A stretch of DNA of 64,000 nt from assembly GCF_005925325.1 (NCBI RefSeq), contig NZ_SRMP01000005.1, positions 558,001-622,000 on the forward strand. The letters are read 5' to 3'. This document shows positions 54,592 through 63,344 of this stretch, piece after piece. How positions within the stretch are numbered: position 1 is the stretch's first letter; the number at the start of each line of letters is the position of its first letter. The stretch is from Pedobacter helvus. Lineage in GTDB: Bacteria; Bacteroidota; Bacteroidia; Sphingobacteriales; Sphingobacteriaceae. The notes beneath the pieces are model-generated. The model was not told the DNA's origin. It did no database searches and saw only the letters and a list, made by a program, of their open reading frames with translations. The translations under genes and the position numbers were made by a program.

Positions 54592-55677
54592 ATGAACATC
54601 GGAATCATTGCCCACCTTAAACACCCTATCAGAAAGCCTTACATGGGAGGACTGGAGGCATTTACACATGACATTGCCATGAGGCTCAAAGAGAGGGGGC
54701 ATACCATCACACTATACGCAAGCGAACAATCTGATCCTAGACTGAATGTTCATGCGATACTGAGTGACATGGATTATGATAGGGAGACTTTTTCGAGGTT
54801 CAGATCGCACGAATTGAGTGAGGATTTCATCTCGACTCACCATGCCTATCTAGAACTGATGCAGGATATCGAGGGTAATGGCCACGACATCATCTTCAAT
54901 AATAGCCTGAACTATGTACCGGTAACGATGTCAACACTTCTGAATACCCCAATGTTGACCGTGCTACATACGCCCCCCATCTTCGAGATGAAAAGGGCAA
55001 TGGCGCTTGAGCGCAAAATAGGGAAAATGAACTATGTAAGTGTTTCCGAGCCAAATGCAATATCTTGGAAACCTTACGTGGACCATTGTCGTGTTATTAG
55101 TAATGGTGTGGATACAAAACTATGGACTTTTTGCAGGAATCCGGAAGGCGGTTATGTGGCCTGGTTCGGAAGGATACATCCGGACAAGGGTACCCATCTT
55201 GCGATAAAAGCAGCGAAGATCGCCGGTTATAAGATAAAGATTGCTGGAAGTGTAGCTGATCGGCACTATTTCGAAACATATGTTGAGCCACTATTGGACG
55301 AATCGGTCGAGCTGTTAGGTAACTGTACGCACGAGCGGCTCAATTCTTTGATCGGTAATGCGCTGGCTTCGGTAATCACTCCTTGCTGGGATGAACCTTT
55401 TGGTTTGGTCGTTGCCGAAAGTTTAGCCTGTGGTACACCTGTAGCGGGCATATCACGAGGAGCGCTACCATCAATATTGGATGAACATACCGGATGTCTC
55501 ACTAGCAGTACCGACCCAATTGAACTTTCGCAATGTATCAAAAAAGCGGTACTGTTGAACAGAGAATGTTGCAGGCGAAGGGCAATTGAGCAGCTAGATG
55601 TGGAGCGAATGGTGGATGCCTATGAAGAACTATTTGAGAGCCTAACAGTGGACAGGAGCGTAGAGAATGCAATATAA
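54592..55677 (+). CDS. Glycosyltransferase family 4 (GT-B)
   Basis: This 361-residue GT-B enzyme transfers a sugar from a nucleotide donor. The N-terminal Rossmann domain has GGLEAFTHDIAMRLKERGH; the C-terminal domain has AWFGRIHPDKGTHLAIKAAK and the donor-binding EPFGLVVAESLACGTPV (the E-x7-E motif). No signal or membrane helix is seen, so it acts at the cytoplasmic membrane face or in the cytosol. It overlaps the next glycosyltransferase gene by 11 bases. The related proteins in this trio suggest a small glycan or glycolipid pathway, but the product cannot be named. Confidence 0.92.
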   Translation: MNIGIIAHLKHPIRKPYMGGLEAFTHDIAMRLKERGHTITLYASEQSDPRLNVHAILSDMDYDRETFSRFRSHELSEDFISTHHAYLELMQDIEGNGHDIIFNNSLNYVPVTMSTLLNTPMLTVLHTPPIFEMKRAMALERKIGKMNYVSVSEPNAISWKPYVDHCRVISNGVDTKLWTFCRNPEGGYVAWFGRIHPDKGTHLAIKAAKIAGYKIKIAGSVADRHYFETYVEPLLDESVELLGNCTHERLNSLIGNALASVITPCWDEPFGLVVAESLACGTPVAGISRGALPSILDEHTGCLTSSTDPIELSQCIKKAVLLNRECCRRRAIEQLDVERMVDAYEELFESLTVDRSVENAI

Positions 55678-56725
55678 TTTCGCCTTTTACATCCACCACC
55701 ACGGATCTGGTCATTTTATGCGCTCGCTAGCTTTGGCCAAGCAGCTGGAAGGTTCTAAAGTTACTCTTATGGGAAGTGGACTTGAACGTTACAGGCATCT
55801 GATACCGGATTGGATTGATTGGTTCGAAATTCCGTTGGATTTACCTGAGGAAGATGAAAATTTGTACCGAAAAACTAAGCCCATTGGCTTGCACTATGCG
55901 CCCTTAAATGTGCAGGGACAGCGGCAACGTGTCCGTATGATGACTGAATTTTTTGCTAAAGAGGAGTCACTGATCCTGATCGTCGATGTTTCAGTAGAAG
56001 TGGCAATGTTGGCTACGCTCAGTGGCGTTCCGTATATCACAGTCAGGCAGCACGGTATCCGTAATGACGAGCCACATTTAATTGCCTATGCCAATGCCCT
56101 AGGACTTCTTGCTCCATATGGAAGCGAATTACACTCCAGGGAAGAGGATTGGTTGTATAAAAAAACATTCTTTTCAGGCGGTTTTTCCAGGTTTAGAAAG
56201 AGCGATGAGACTCCTTCCAGCGGTAGAGTAGTGTCGGTATTGATTGGAAATGGGGGGACCAGTATTGACCAAAGGTTGGTCCGTCATTTAACATCAACCT
56301 GTCCAGATTGGCATTTCCACATTATCGGATTACTCACAGGTGAGGACACTCGGTCAGAGCATGAGAATGTTACCTATCATGGCAATAACTACGCTCCTGA
56401 AGCACTGCTCAAAAATAGCACTATCATTTTAGGAAATGCAGGACACAACACCGTAATGGAAATTGCCTCACTGAATCGGCACTTGATTGTGATCCCCGAG
56501 GACAGACCTTTTCAGGAACAGCGTATCAAATCCAGACAGTTGGCAAAAATGGGTTTTGCTACCGAAGTCGATCCGTCTATGGTTTATGAAGTGGATTGGA
56601 AAAATTTGTTTGAGGAATTGTTGCTTAAGATGCCCAATTGGGGCGGTACCATATCCGAAAATGCTCTCCTAGATACTGCAAATTACCTGAAGACCAAATT
56701 TTCAGAGCTTTATTTTCAAACTTAG
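55667..56725 (+). CDS. MurG-like GT-B glycosyltransferase
   Basis: This 352-residue protein has a glycine-rich start (YIHHHGSGHFMRSLALAKQL) and a C-terminal half (VSVLIGNGGTSIDQ, then IILGNAGHNTVMEIASLNR, IVIPEDRPFQEQRIKSRQLA) that match the GT28/MurG type, in which the terminal segment binds UDP-sugar. It is translationally coupled with the GT4 gene. It ends convergently with a GT2 gene on the other strand, overlapping by 4 bases. A sugar epimerase-like function is a less likely alternative. Confidence 0.82.
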   Translation: MQYNFAFYIHHHGSGHFMRSLALAKQLEGSKVTLMGSGLERYRHLIPDWIDWFEIPLDLPEEDENLYRKTKPIGLHYAPLNVQGQRQRVRMMTEFFAKEESLILIVDVSVEVAMLATLSGVPYITVRQHGIRNDEPHLIAYANALGLLAPYGSELHSREEDWLYKKTFFSGGFSRFRKSDETPSSGRVVSVLIGNGGTSIDQRLVRHLTSTCPDWHFHIIGLLTGEDTRSEHENVTYHGNNYAPEALLKNSTIILGNAGHNTVMEIASLNRHLIVIPEDRPFQEQRIKSRQLAKMGFATEVDPSMVYEVDWKNLFEELLLKMPNWGGTISENALLDTANYLKTKFSELYFQT

Positions 56726-57540
56726 CTCCGCATGGCCGCTGCAATTTCGGAGCGGTCAGGATATCTGATAACCTGCAGTTGATCGTCACCCCTTATGAGT
56801 AGCTGCATATCCTCAAATTGATTTAACCATCCTTCCATTGGCCACGTACCCCATTTTTTCCTAAACTGTTCAGCATTACGGATGATATCTGCAAAATGGT
56901 TCAGGGGCGGGGAGTAGTTTGGATGGTGTTGATGGTAAGCCATAGCGTTGGAGGTGCCAGAACAGACACCGGCCGCTCTTGCTGAGAAGGAAAAGTCGGT
57001 ATCTTCCGCGCCATAACCACTGAAGTTCTCGTCAAATCCTCCAATAGTATCAAAAATACGCTTACTACAGCCAAAATTGAGTGACCAGAAAAGTTCATAA
57101 CTAAAACTTTCAAGGTGTTCCCTAATAGGATCTGGATTACTGAGCCCATGCATCCTTTCCCAAAGCGAAACATGGCGCATCGCTGCCTCATCAAGATAAC
57201 GTACTCTTCCACTCCAAAGAATGTCACGATCTAGGAAGGCATTCTTATAAATGCCGATAAGATTATTCGATGGGATGCAGTCCACGTCGAGAAAGACCAC
57301 ATATTCACTGCTTGCCGAGCGCATAGCAAGGTTGCGCGCTTCTGCCAATGGCAAATGTCCCTCGGCTGAACATGTTATCTGCCTGATGGGGATAGGCAGT
57401 TTAGGTACCTGATATATCGGCTCGTTCATGTGAACAATGATAAGTTCAGCAGGCAAATGCGTGCTATGCTTGATGCCTTTAATAAGATTGTAAAGTGCAT
57501 TTTGACGTTGTTTGACTATGGTCACTACGGATATATCCAT
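56722..57540 (-). CDS. Glycosyltransferase family 2 (GT-A) with GT27-like C-terminus
   Basis: The 272-residue protein has an N-terminal GT-A domain (VVTIVKQRQNALYNLIKGIK, AEARNLAMRSASSEYVVFLD with the metal-binding DVD near 102-104) and a C-terminal region FGCSKRIFDTIGGFDENFSG followed by YGAEDTDFSFSARAAG, where the ED pair is catalytic in GT2/GT27 enzymes that add GalNAc or galactose. It has no membrane helix. It is convergent with the two glycosyltransferases upstream rather than in their operon. Its acceptor is unknown. Confidence 0.9.
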   Translation of the reverse strand: MDISVVTIVKQRQNALYNLIKGIKHSTHLPAELIIVHMNEPIYQVPKLPIPIRQITCSAEGHLPLAEARNLAMRSASSEYVVFLDVDCIPSNNLIGIYKNAFLDRDILWSGRVRYLDEAAMRHVSLWERMHGLSNPDPIREHLESFSYELFWSLNFGCSKRIFDTIGGFDENFSGYGAEDTDFSFSARAAGVCSGTSNAMAYHQHHPNYSPPLNHFADIIRNAEQFRKKWGTWPMEGWLNQFEDMQLLIRGDDQLQVIRYPDRSEIAAAMRS

Positions 57541-57568
57541 GCTATTTTGTGTTGTGCTTAAAGGAAAA

Positions 57569-57736
57569 TTAGATTTTTTTAGTTAATGCAAAAGAGGAGA
57601 TACCGGCTCCAAGTTGTTCTTTTCGTTCGAAGATTTTGATGGTGATATTGCTATGTCCGGTATGGATCTGCATTTTAAACATCAGGAGTCCCGTAGCTCC
57701 GCCGCCAACGATGGCGATACTTAATCTTTGCTGCAT
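57569..57736 (-). pseudogene. N-terminal fragment of an FAD/NAD(P)-binding oxidoreductase
   Basis: From ATG 57736 the frame reads MQQRLSIAIVGGGATGLLMF, a GxGxxG dinucleotide-binding start, then ITIKIFERKEQLGAGISSF and a quick stop. Intact relatives of this group (COG4529-like) are about 450 residues or longer, so about 90 percent is missing and the rest of the sequence goes straight into the GT2 gene start. It is a remnant, not a small gene. Confidence 0.6.
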
Positions 57737-57963
57737 ATGTGCGTTAGAGTTGCGATTGTGCACTGGATTGTGTGGATCGACCCTATCCAAACCGTAATCC
57801 TGTCAAATAGTTTTGGATACCGACATAAATAAACTGTTTGCCCGTCCATTTGGTTAACTTAACTATTGAAGAATTATACTAGCGGAAACGATAGCTATGG
57901 ACATCAAACATAAATATGATTTGCTGTGTTGTATACTTATCTTTTAAAATATAATTATTGAAC

Positions 57964-58193
57964 ATGGAAAATTCGGAAAAAACAGTTGAGGTATTGAATG
58001 ATCTTATCCAGATCAACAATGATAGGGCAGATGGGTTTGAACGAGCGGCTTCAGATCTTTCAGAGGAAAATATTGACCTGAAGAATTGATTTAGATGACA
58101 GTAATGTCAATGAGTGCTTAATTACATATAAAGCTTTTAAAGGCTAATTCTTTAGCCGAGGAAAATAATGATCAGCTACGTGAAAGAACCTAA
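57964..58193 (+). pseudogene. Truncated DUF2383 (PA2169-type four-helix-bundle) gene
   Basis: ATG 57964 opens MENSEKTVEVLNDLIQINND followed by RADGFERAASDLSEENIDLK, a good match to the first helices of DUF2383 stress-associated four-helix-bundle proteins, then a TGA at codon 42. Later pieces in other frames (NECLITYKAFKG, NSLAEENNDQLRER) look like the distal helices, with the middle lost by deletion. Intact genes are about 150 codons. The remnant is inactive. Confidence 0.6.
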
Positions 58194-58663
58194 ATGTCTA
58201 CAATGAGATTTTTGATTATGATCAATATCCATTTTTCAAAAGCAAGAGTTTACCACTATCTGTAAGTCCGCATGGAGAAGGTAATCAGGATAATAGGTCA
58301 TCAATTCGTTTCAGAAATATTCTAGTTGCTCTGCCAGCAGTTTTAATTTTAGGTTGATAACAATGGTCAATCGGAATTGGTTTTTAAAAGGTTAGGATGT
58401 TCGTTTTTTCCGTATGATGGGCGTTTCATCTTGTGTTATCATTTGGTTCTTTTTACGCTAGCTTAACTGTAAAACTCGTTCCCCAAAGTCTTATTTAGGT
58501 GTTAACATGTTTACTTATTGTTGGCTTATGGCTGTCAAATTTCTATGGCAAAATGTGAATTACGAATTGTGTTCGAAAGCCACAATGCATAAAATGGTGT
58601 GATTAAAAATTGAGAGTTTATCGTGCCTGTGCTCGGTACCATAGCGGATAAAATAGTGGGCGC
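58194..58663. other. Intergenic region, nothing recognised
   Basis: About 470 AT-rich bases follow the DUF2383 remnant. Both strands carry frequent stops; no gene, RNA or repeat was recognised. Confidence 0.5.
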
Positions 58664-58691
58664 AAAAAAGCCCAACTTTAGGTTGGGCTTT
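58664..58691 (-). terminator. Intrinsic terminator of the adhesin-like gene
   Basis: A perfect 10-bp stem (58667-58676 and 58682-58691) has a 5-base loop. Read on the minus strand it runs into six T. It starts 14 bases after the stop of the gene at 58705-61725. Confidence 0.9.
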
Positions 58692-58704
58692 AGCTAGGTG
58701 TAGG

Positions 58705-61700
58705 CTAGTCTTTCTTGATCAGTTTGGCACTGGCCGTGCCGTAACTGCCGTAGCTTTTTACAACATAGTTGCCCTGGGCCAGGCCTGCTAGATTGATCCG
58801 TTGGGCTGTTGCGCTGTTCGAGACTTGAAATTTCTGAATGCTACGTCCGTTGATGTCGAACAGTTCGATGTGGTAGGTTCCTGCCGGGAAACTCGCGATG
58901 GTAAATTGTTGCGCTGGAACAGGTGCCAGGCTTAGGCTCTTGTTCCCGTTTAGTGAGAAGTTGATGGATCTGGTATCCAGTTCGGTCATTTTCCCATCCA
59001 TATCGGTCTGCAGCAAGATATAATAGTTGGTGCCGTTCAAAGGAAAGCGGTCATAGCTGGTATAGTTGTGTCCGCTTTGGCTGTCGCCTTTTCCCGGGAT
59101 GGTCGCTATGGTACTGAAGTCGCTACCGTTGGCGGAGCGTCTGATGCTGAAGTAGTTATTGTCCTTCTCAGAGGCGGTTTTCCAGTCCAACCTGATGGCA
59201 GCGTTTTCTGCTCTGGCCTTGAAAGAGACGAAGCGGACAGGTAGTGTGCTTTCTGGCGTGCTGAGGGTAAAATGGTTGCCCGTGCCACCAGTATAACTGG
59301 CTGTAAGGACAGTGCCGTTGCCCGTAGCAGTCAATGTGCTTCCCTGGGCCAGGCCTGTAAAAGTGCCGTTGATGGCGCCGGTCGAGGTCTTTTCGATGAG
59401 GGTATAGGTATGTGCGGCATTCGGACTATAGCTATGGGATACAGCGAGTGTGGGACTGTTAAGTGCCACATTTCCGCTAACGGTGGTCTTGCCGTATCCG
59501 CTATTAGGAGTATTGCTGCTGATCGAAGTACCGAAGGTACTGCCATTTTCGAGGCTGAGCCCGCCATTGACGATAAGGTTGCCACTAGGGGCGATGGTGC
59601 CGCCGTTATTTACGGATAGGGTATTTCCCGATCCTATGGCGAAGATACTGCCGCTGCCGCTTAAGGTGGCACCAGAGGCTACTGATAGCGACGTGGTATT
59701 GCTCAGGTTACCGTCAACGGTAAGTTTGCCCTCTAGTACGTTGGTGGGACCACTGTGACTAAGGTTGCCTTTTAGGGTGAGTGTACCGCTTCCGCTCTTG
59801 GAGAACCCTGCTCCATTGGAAAGTTGTGCGACATTGCCGGTGAGGCTCACGTCATTCTGGGTACGGATGATCGGATTTCCGCCAACCAGGCTGATGTCAT
59901 TGGTAATGGTGCCGCTTGAGCTGATATCCAATATACTCCCGCTGTTCATGGCGATGGTGCCGCTAGGCAGGTTGCGCTGGCCTGATACGGCAACGGTGCC
60001 GATGAAGGAGAGCGAACTGAAGCTATTGGTTCCGCTAAGTGTTAAAGTTCCGTTACCTATTTTGTGGAGGTTGTTGTTGCCGCTGATTACGCCGCTCAAG
60101 GTCAGGTTGTCGGATGGACTGATCATGCCGGATGAAGCGAGGCTGATGGCGTTGACGATCGAAGCTGCACTGGAAACAGCTAGGGTTGAATTGTCCAGGG
60201 TAATAAGGCCCCTTGGCAGGTTATTGCCTCCGGAGACAGTGGTGAAACCGCCCCTGAGGCTAAGACCGCCTGAATTGTTGTTGGTGCCGTTTAGGTTGAG
60301 GTTGCCGGTACCAAGTTTGGTCAGCGTGCCGGAGCCGTTGATCTGCCCGGTCAGGGTGGTAGTGGTGCCTGCATTGACCTCGATCGAGCTGTTTGAGGTG
60401 ATATTGATCGGATGGGATAGGCTGGTGGTTCCGGATAATTGTAGTTTACCACCCCCCAAGGTGATGTTGCCAGTAATGAGGTTGGTTGCCGAGGCGATGC
60501 CTACGGTACCTGCATTGATGCTGATCGTGCCGGTGAAAGTGTTATTGGCGCCCAGGGTCAGGGTTCCGGGGCCTGATTTGATCCAGGTTCCGCTGCCGCT
60601 GACTACGTTGCTCAGCAGGGCGTCCCCTTCGACGGTGAGGGTATTGTTGCCGTTGAGTTGTATAGGTTGGGTGAAATCGACTGTCGCAGTTCCGTTAAGT
60701 GCGATATGTAGGGTAGCCCCGTTGAGGGTTAGGCCCGCTGATGAAAGCCGGTTTGCAGTATTGATGTTGACTGTTCCCGCCGAAAAAGTCATTCGTCCAA
60801 CGGTGTTTATACCACGGAGAAGAAAGGTAGCCGCTGCCGAATTCTGGAATAGACCTGCCCCTTGGATGCTGGTCTGGATGTTATGGCTGCCACTTCCCTG
60901 CTCTATGCTCAGGATAGCTCCGGCGGCAACATTGATGGCACCACCGTTGATACCGATGTTCGGATTGAACCTGAGTATAGCGGATTTGTTGAGGTTGGAA
61001 GTTCCACTGTGGCCAACGGTGCTGTTGTTCGCGGTGACGATATGGATCGTGCTCGTACCTGCCTGGTTGTTAGCGACGGCGATGGCTTCGGCCAAACTGG
61101 TGCCGTCTGAGGGATTGATGTTCACTGCATGCGTAATGTTGTTCACATAGATACTGCTGGAATTGACCGTTACCGTGGCCGTAGCGGTTTGGGTGGCATC
61201 ACTAAGGGCGAATTCAACGGTCGCATTACCGGCGGGCTGATCGTTGCGGTAGGTGATTGCTCTGATGGTTTCGTTCACCGCCTGTTTGGTGGGAAGCACT
61301 TCAGAGTTTGCAAAATTGATCGTAAGTACGCCGTTCGCATTGGTAAAGCCACCAAAACTCCGCCCGTTGTATTTGATCCGGCCTACGGATGCATCTAAGG
61401 TGATAATGGATCCAGTAACAGCGAAGATGTCGCTGGTCACTGTGGTACCACTGCGTTTCACGACCAGGGTGGCACCATTGTAATTGCCCAGTCCGCCGTT
61501 TTGGTTGTCATAGTCTGCATCGTTGATGGTGGCATTTCTGCCTGCATCCAGTACCACGGAATTGCCAATTCCGGGCCAAGCAACCGCATCGCCGTTAAGG
61601 TTGCTGAAGGTAGGGGCGGCAAACCTGAAGGATTTTGGGGAGTGCCTGGGAATAGCTGTCTTTTTTGCCTGTAGGCTCGGGAAAGCGGCATGCAGTAGCA

Positions 61701-61725
61701 GCAATGATAGTAGTAAACGTCTCAT
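58705..61725 (-). CDS. Autotransporter-associated beta-strand repeat protein with T9SS sorting domain
   Basis: This is a 1006-residue secreted protein: signal peptide (LLLSLLLLHAAFPSLQA), then a long Gly/Ser/Thr/Asn-rich beta-helix region. At least four copies of an autotransporter-type repeat lie at about 380-700, including SGPGTLTLGANNTFTG, IGNGTLTLSGTNSFS and SGSGTLTLKGNLSHSG. From about 835 a globular domain (LPVRFVSFKARAENAAIRLD) precedes a C-terminal sorting domain (SLSLAPVPAQQF, ELFDINGRSIQKF, GNYVVKSYG, end KLIKKD) that targets type IX secretion and surface attachment. The likely role is adhesion or surface structure. It is a single-gene unit. Confidence 0.9.
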   Translation of the reverse strand: MRRLLLSLLLLHAAFPSLQAKKTAIPRHSPKSFRFAAPTFSNLNGDAVAWPGIGNSVVLDAGRNATINDADYDNQNGGLGNYNGATLVVKRSGTTVTSDIFAVTGSIITLDASVGRIKYNGRSFGGFTNANGVLTINFANSEVLPTKQAVNETIRAITYRNDQPAGNATVEFALSDATQTATATVTVNSSSIYVNNITHAVNINPSDGTSLAEAIAVANNQAGTSTIHIVTANNSTVGHSGTSNLNKSAILRFNPNIGINGGAINVAAGAILSIEQGSGSHNIQTSIQGAGLFQNSAAATFLLRGINTVGRMTFSAGTVNINTANRLSSAGLTLNGATLHIALNGTATVDFTQPIQLNGNNTLTVEGDALLSNVVSGSGTWIKSGPGTLTLGANNTFTGTISINAGTVGIASATNLITGNITLGGGKLQLSGTTSLSHPINITSNSSIEVNAGTTTTLTGQINGSGTLTKLGTGNLNLNGTNNNSGGLSLRGGFTTVSGGNNLPRGLITLDNSTLAVSSAASIVNAISLASSGMISPSDNLTLSGVISGNNNLHKIGNGTLTLSGTNSFSSLSFIGTVAVSGQRNLPSGTIAMNSGSILDISSSGTITNDISLVGGNPIIRTQNDVSLTGNVAQLSNGAGFSKSGSGTLTLKGNLSHSGPTNVLEGKLTVDGNLSNTTSLSVASGATLSGSGSIFAIGSGNTLSVNNGGTIAPSGNLIVNGGLSLENGSTFGTSISSNTPNSGYGKTTVSGNVALNSPTLAVSHSYSPNAAHTYTLIEKTSTGAINGTFTGLAQGSTLTATGNGTVLTASYTGGTGNHFTLSTPESTLPVRFVSFKARAENAAIRLDWKTASEKDNNYFSIRRSANGSDFSTIATIPGKGDSQSGHNYTSYDRFPLNGTNYYILLQTDMDGKMTELDTRSINFSLNGNKSLSLAPVPAQQFTIASFPAGTYHIELFDINGRSIQKFQVSNSATAQRINLAGLAQGNYVVKSYGSYGTASAKLIKKD

Positions 61726-62198
61726 TCGAATAAATATAGGGATGGATTAAATAAATGGATCTGCAGGAGGGGATCACGGGAGCGTTGCGGTTAAATCGAG
61801 GTATGAGGTTCACTAGGTAATGAGCTGCGTTATAAAGTCCAAATTTAGCAAAAAATGACTTGGGTTTTAAGTAAAACTTTTTTGTTTAAATAAATGGCTA
61901 ATGTTTCTTGTGATCGGGATTGGGCATTGGTATTCTCGAGGGTGATCAGCATGGTATTAAAGGTAGTTTTGACTATTCTCCTTGTTGGTCTGGATATGGT
62001 GCTTATGGTTGTTGTATTTTAAGTATTTGAAAATTATAGATATTGCTGTGTAGCAACCTTATTCACCTTTCGCTATATCCGATACTTCGTTATGTCGGGC
62101 ATAGCTAAGTTGAAGTTATCCATGGGCGTTTTTTGGAGGAGATGTAACTTTTCGATTTTAAAGGTGTCATTTGATTCGCAGTCTATGCAAATAAATTT
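61726..62198. other. Intergenic region upstream of the adhesin-like gene
   Basis: About 470 AT-rich bases should contain the promoter of the minus-strand gene that starts at 61725. No coding pattern was recognised. Confidence 0.45.
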
Positions 62199-62460
62199 CT
62201 ATTCAAACAGTAAAGTATCTGCCAATTTTTGCTTGGGCTGTAAATCAGTTAGTTTATAACGATGGGGTGAGTTGATTCCAATTTTTTCCTGAAGTTCTTT
62301 TGCGGATACGTTCATTTTTTTGGCAAAGGTGATGACAAGATGCTTTAAGGTCTGGCCCTTGAAATAATGGTTGAGTGCTTTGCAAAGACGGTCAAATCTG
62401 GAAGTTCTGCCATGGCTGTAGGGATAGGTGTTTTTTAATAAAATTTCCGTTGTTTTTGGG
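62199..62460 (-). pseudogene. Unassigned open frame without a start, probably a gene tail
   Basis: An uninterrupted minus-strand frame of about 87 codons ends at TAG 62199-62201. It reads TYPYSHGRTSRFDRLCKALN, then HYFKGQTLKHLVITFAKKMN and INSPHRYKLTDLQPKQKLAD. The amino-acid mix looks coding, but there is no good ATG before MNVSAKELQEK near the end, and the 5' part overlaps the end of the next gene in another frame. It is either a truncated gene or a small gene with an unusual start. The family is not recognised. Confidence 0.35.
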
Positions 62461-62953
62461 TTGGTTTTGGATTATTTGCTGCTGTAAGTGGATCGGCTGT
62501 AAGTTTTTGTCGCTTTTTCGGACTTTTCTGCTTCTTTTTCAGTGTATTTTTCTTCGCTTTGGCTAGACGTTTCTGGAGCAATGTAAGCCGCTGCGCCCAC
62601 TTTGAGGTCACGTCTTCACCGGTATGGGGGAGGCCTTCCTTATCGACCAGTCCCAAGGTTTGGGCCAGCGCCCTGCTGCTTTCCACTTTGTCATGGTTGG
62701 TTTTGATCCATGCGCTGCGGGCATCGCTGCTGCCCTGGCGATAGGAGCTGATGGCCTTTTTGAGGAGCTGGAGTTCCTGTTCGGGCTTTTTGAGCTTCCG
62801 CAGGATGACCATCTGGCGGTGCCAGGCGTTGGCTTGCAGGGCATCGCTGGCAGTCACCTTGGCGTACAGGGCAAGGGCGGCAGTCAGCTCACCCTGTTTT
62901 TCTGATTGCTGTGCCGCCCGGAGCCTGCTGCGGATGGTGGATTTTCGTGCCAT
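62435..62953 (-). CDS. Hypothetical protein, TPR-like with lysine-rich tail
   Basis: The 172-residue soluble protein starts MARKSTIRSRLRAAQQ and has two helical repeats (ALALYAKVTASDALQANAWH, QELQLLKKAISSYRQ) resembling TPR helices, then a strongly basic tail (KKNTLKKKQKSPKKRQK). No signal peptide. The charge suggests nucleic-acid contact, which is only an inference. It lies just downstream of an acidic small protein on the same strand, with a 26-base gap. No named family is recognised. Confidence 0.7.
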   Translation of the reverse strand: MARKSTIRSRLRAAQQSEKQGELTAALALYAKVTASDALQANAWHRQMVILRKLKKPEQELQLLKKAISSYRQGSSDARSAWIKTNHDKVESSRALAQTLGLVDKEGLPHTGEDVTSKWAQRLTLLQKRLAKAKKNTLKKKQKSPKKRQKLTADPLTAANNPKPTQKQRKFY

Positions 62954-62979
62954 TTTTTGGTGATCTAGCTTGCTGGTGG

Positions 62980-63225
62980 TTATTCCTGTGGGTCGTCGAA
63001 TTCCCCGTCATTCGCACTAATATCCTCCGGTTCGTCTTCGAAGGCCTCGGCCAGTTCGGTTCCCTTACCATCGGCATATGCCATTTCCTCAGGGGTGTAT
63101 TCCACTTCTTCGTCCTGTTCGTGTTGTCCCTCTTCGTGCGGCTGCAGCGGATTGGTCCTGCCCACCTTGAACTGCTCTGGGTTGTTGATCTCTTCGTTTT
63201 CCTGTTTTTGCTCGTGATTTTCCAT
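62980..63225 (-). CDS. Small acidic hypothetical protein
   Basis: The 81-residue product is very acidic and probably disordered (MENHEQKQENEEINNPEQF; EDEPEDISANDGEFDD near the end), with no hydrophobic core, cysteine or signal. Composition of this kind recurs in small Bacteroidota proteins of unknown role. It precedes the basic-tailed TPR-like protein on the same strand, and the opposite charges of the two could allow interaction, which is speculation. No family recognised. Confidence 0.6.
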   Translation of the reverse strand: MENHEQKQENEEINNPEQFKVGRTNPLQPHEEGQHEQDEEVEYTPEEMAYADGKGTELAEAFEDEPEDISANDGEFDDPQE

Positions 63226-63344
63226 GTTGATTGTTTTTGGTCATTGGTTAACAATTGGCAGGGGCTAAAGTTTGTCTATCCTGGTTACGGTCGCTTTTTT
63301 TACAGCACCTAAATGGGTTTATCATTCGTAAATTCCGTATCAGC

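Noticed and set aside
59765..61150. Very long plus-strand open frame (461 codons) opposite the adhesin-like gene
   Set aside because: It is antisense to a repeat protein with strong family features; leucine/proline-rich composition is the mirror of Gly/Thr/Asn codons.
58705..61725. CRISPR-like periodicity in the repeat region
   Set aside because: The repeats are protein-level beta-strand repeats in one long frame with varied DNA, not identical short repeats with spacers.
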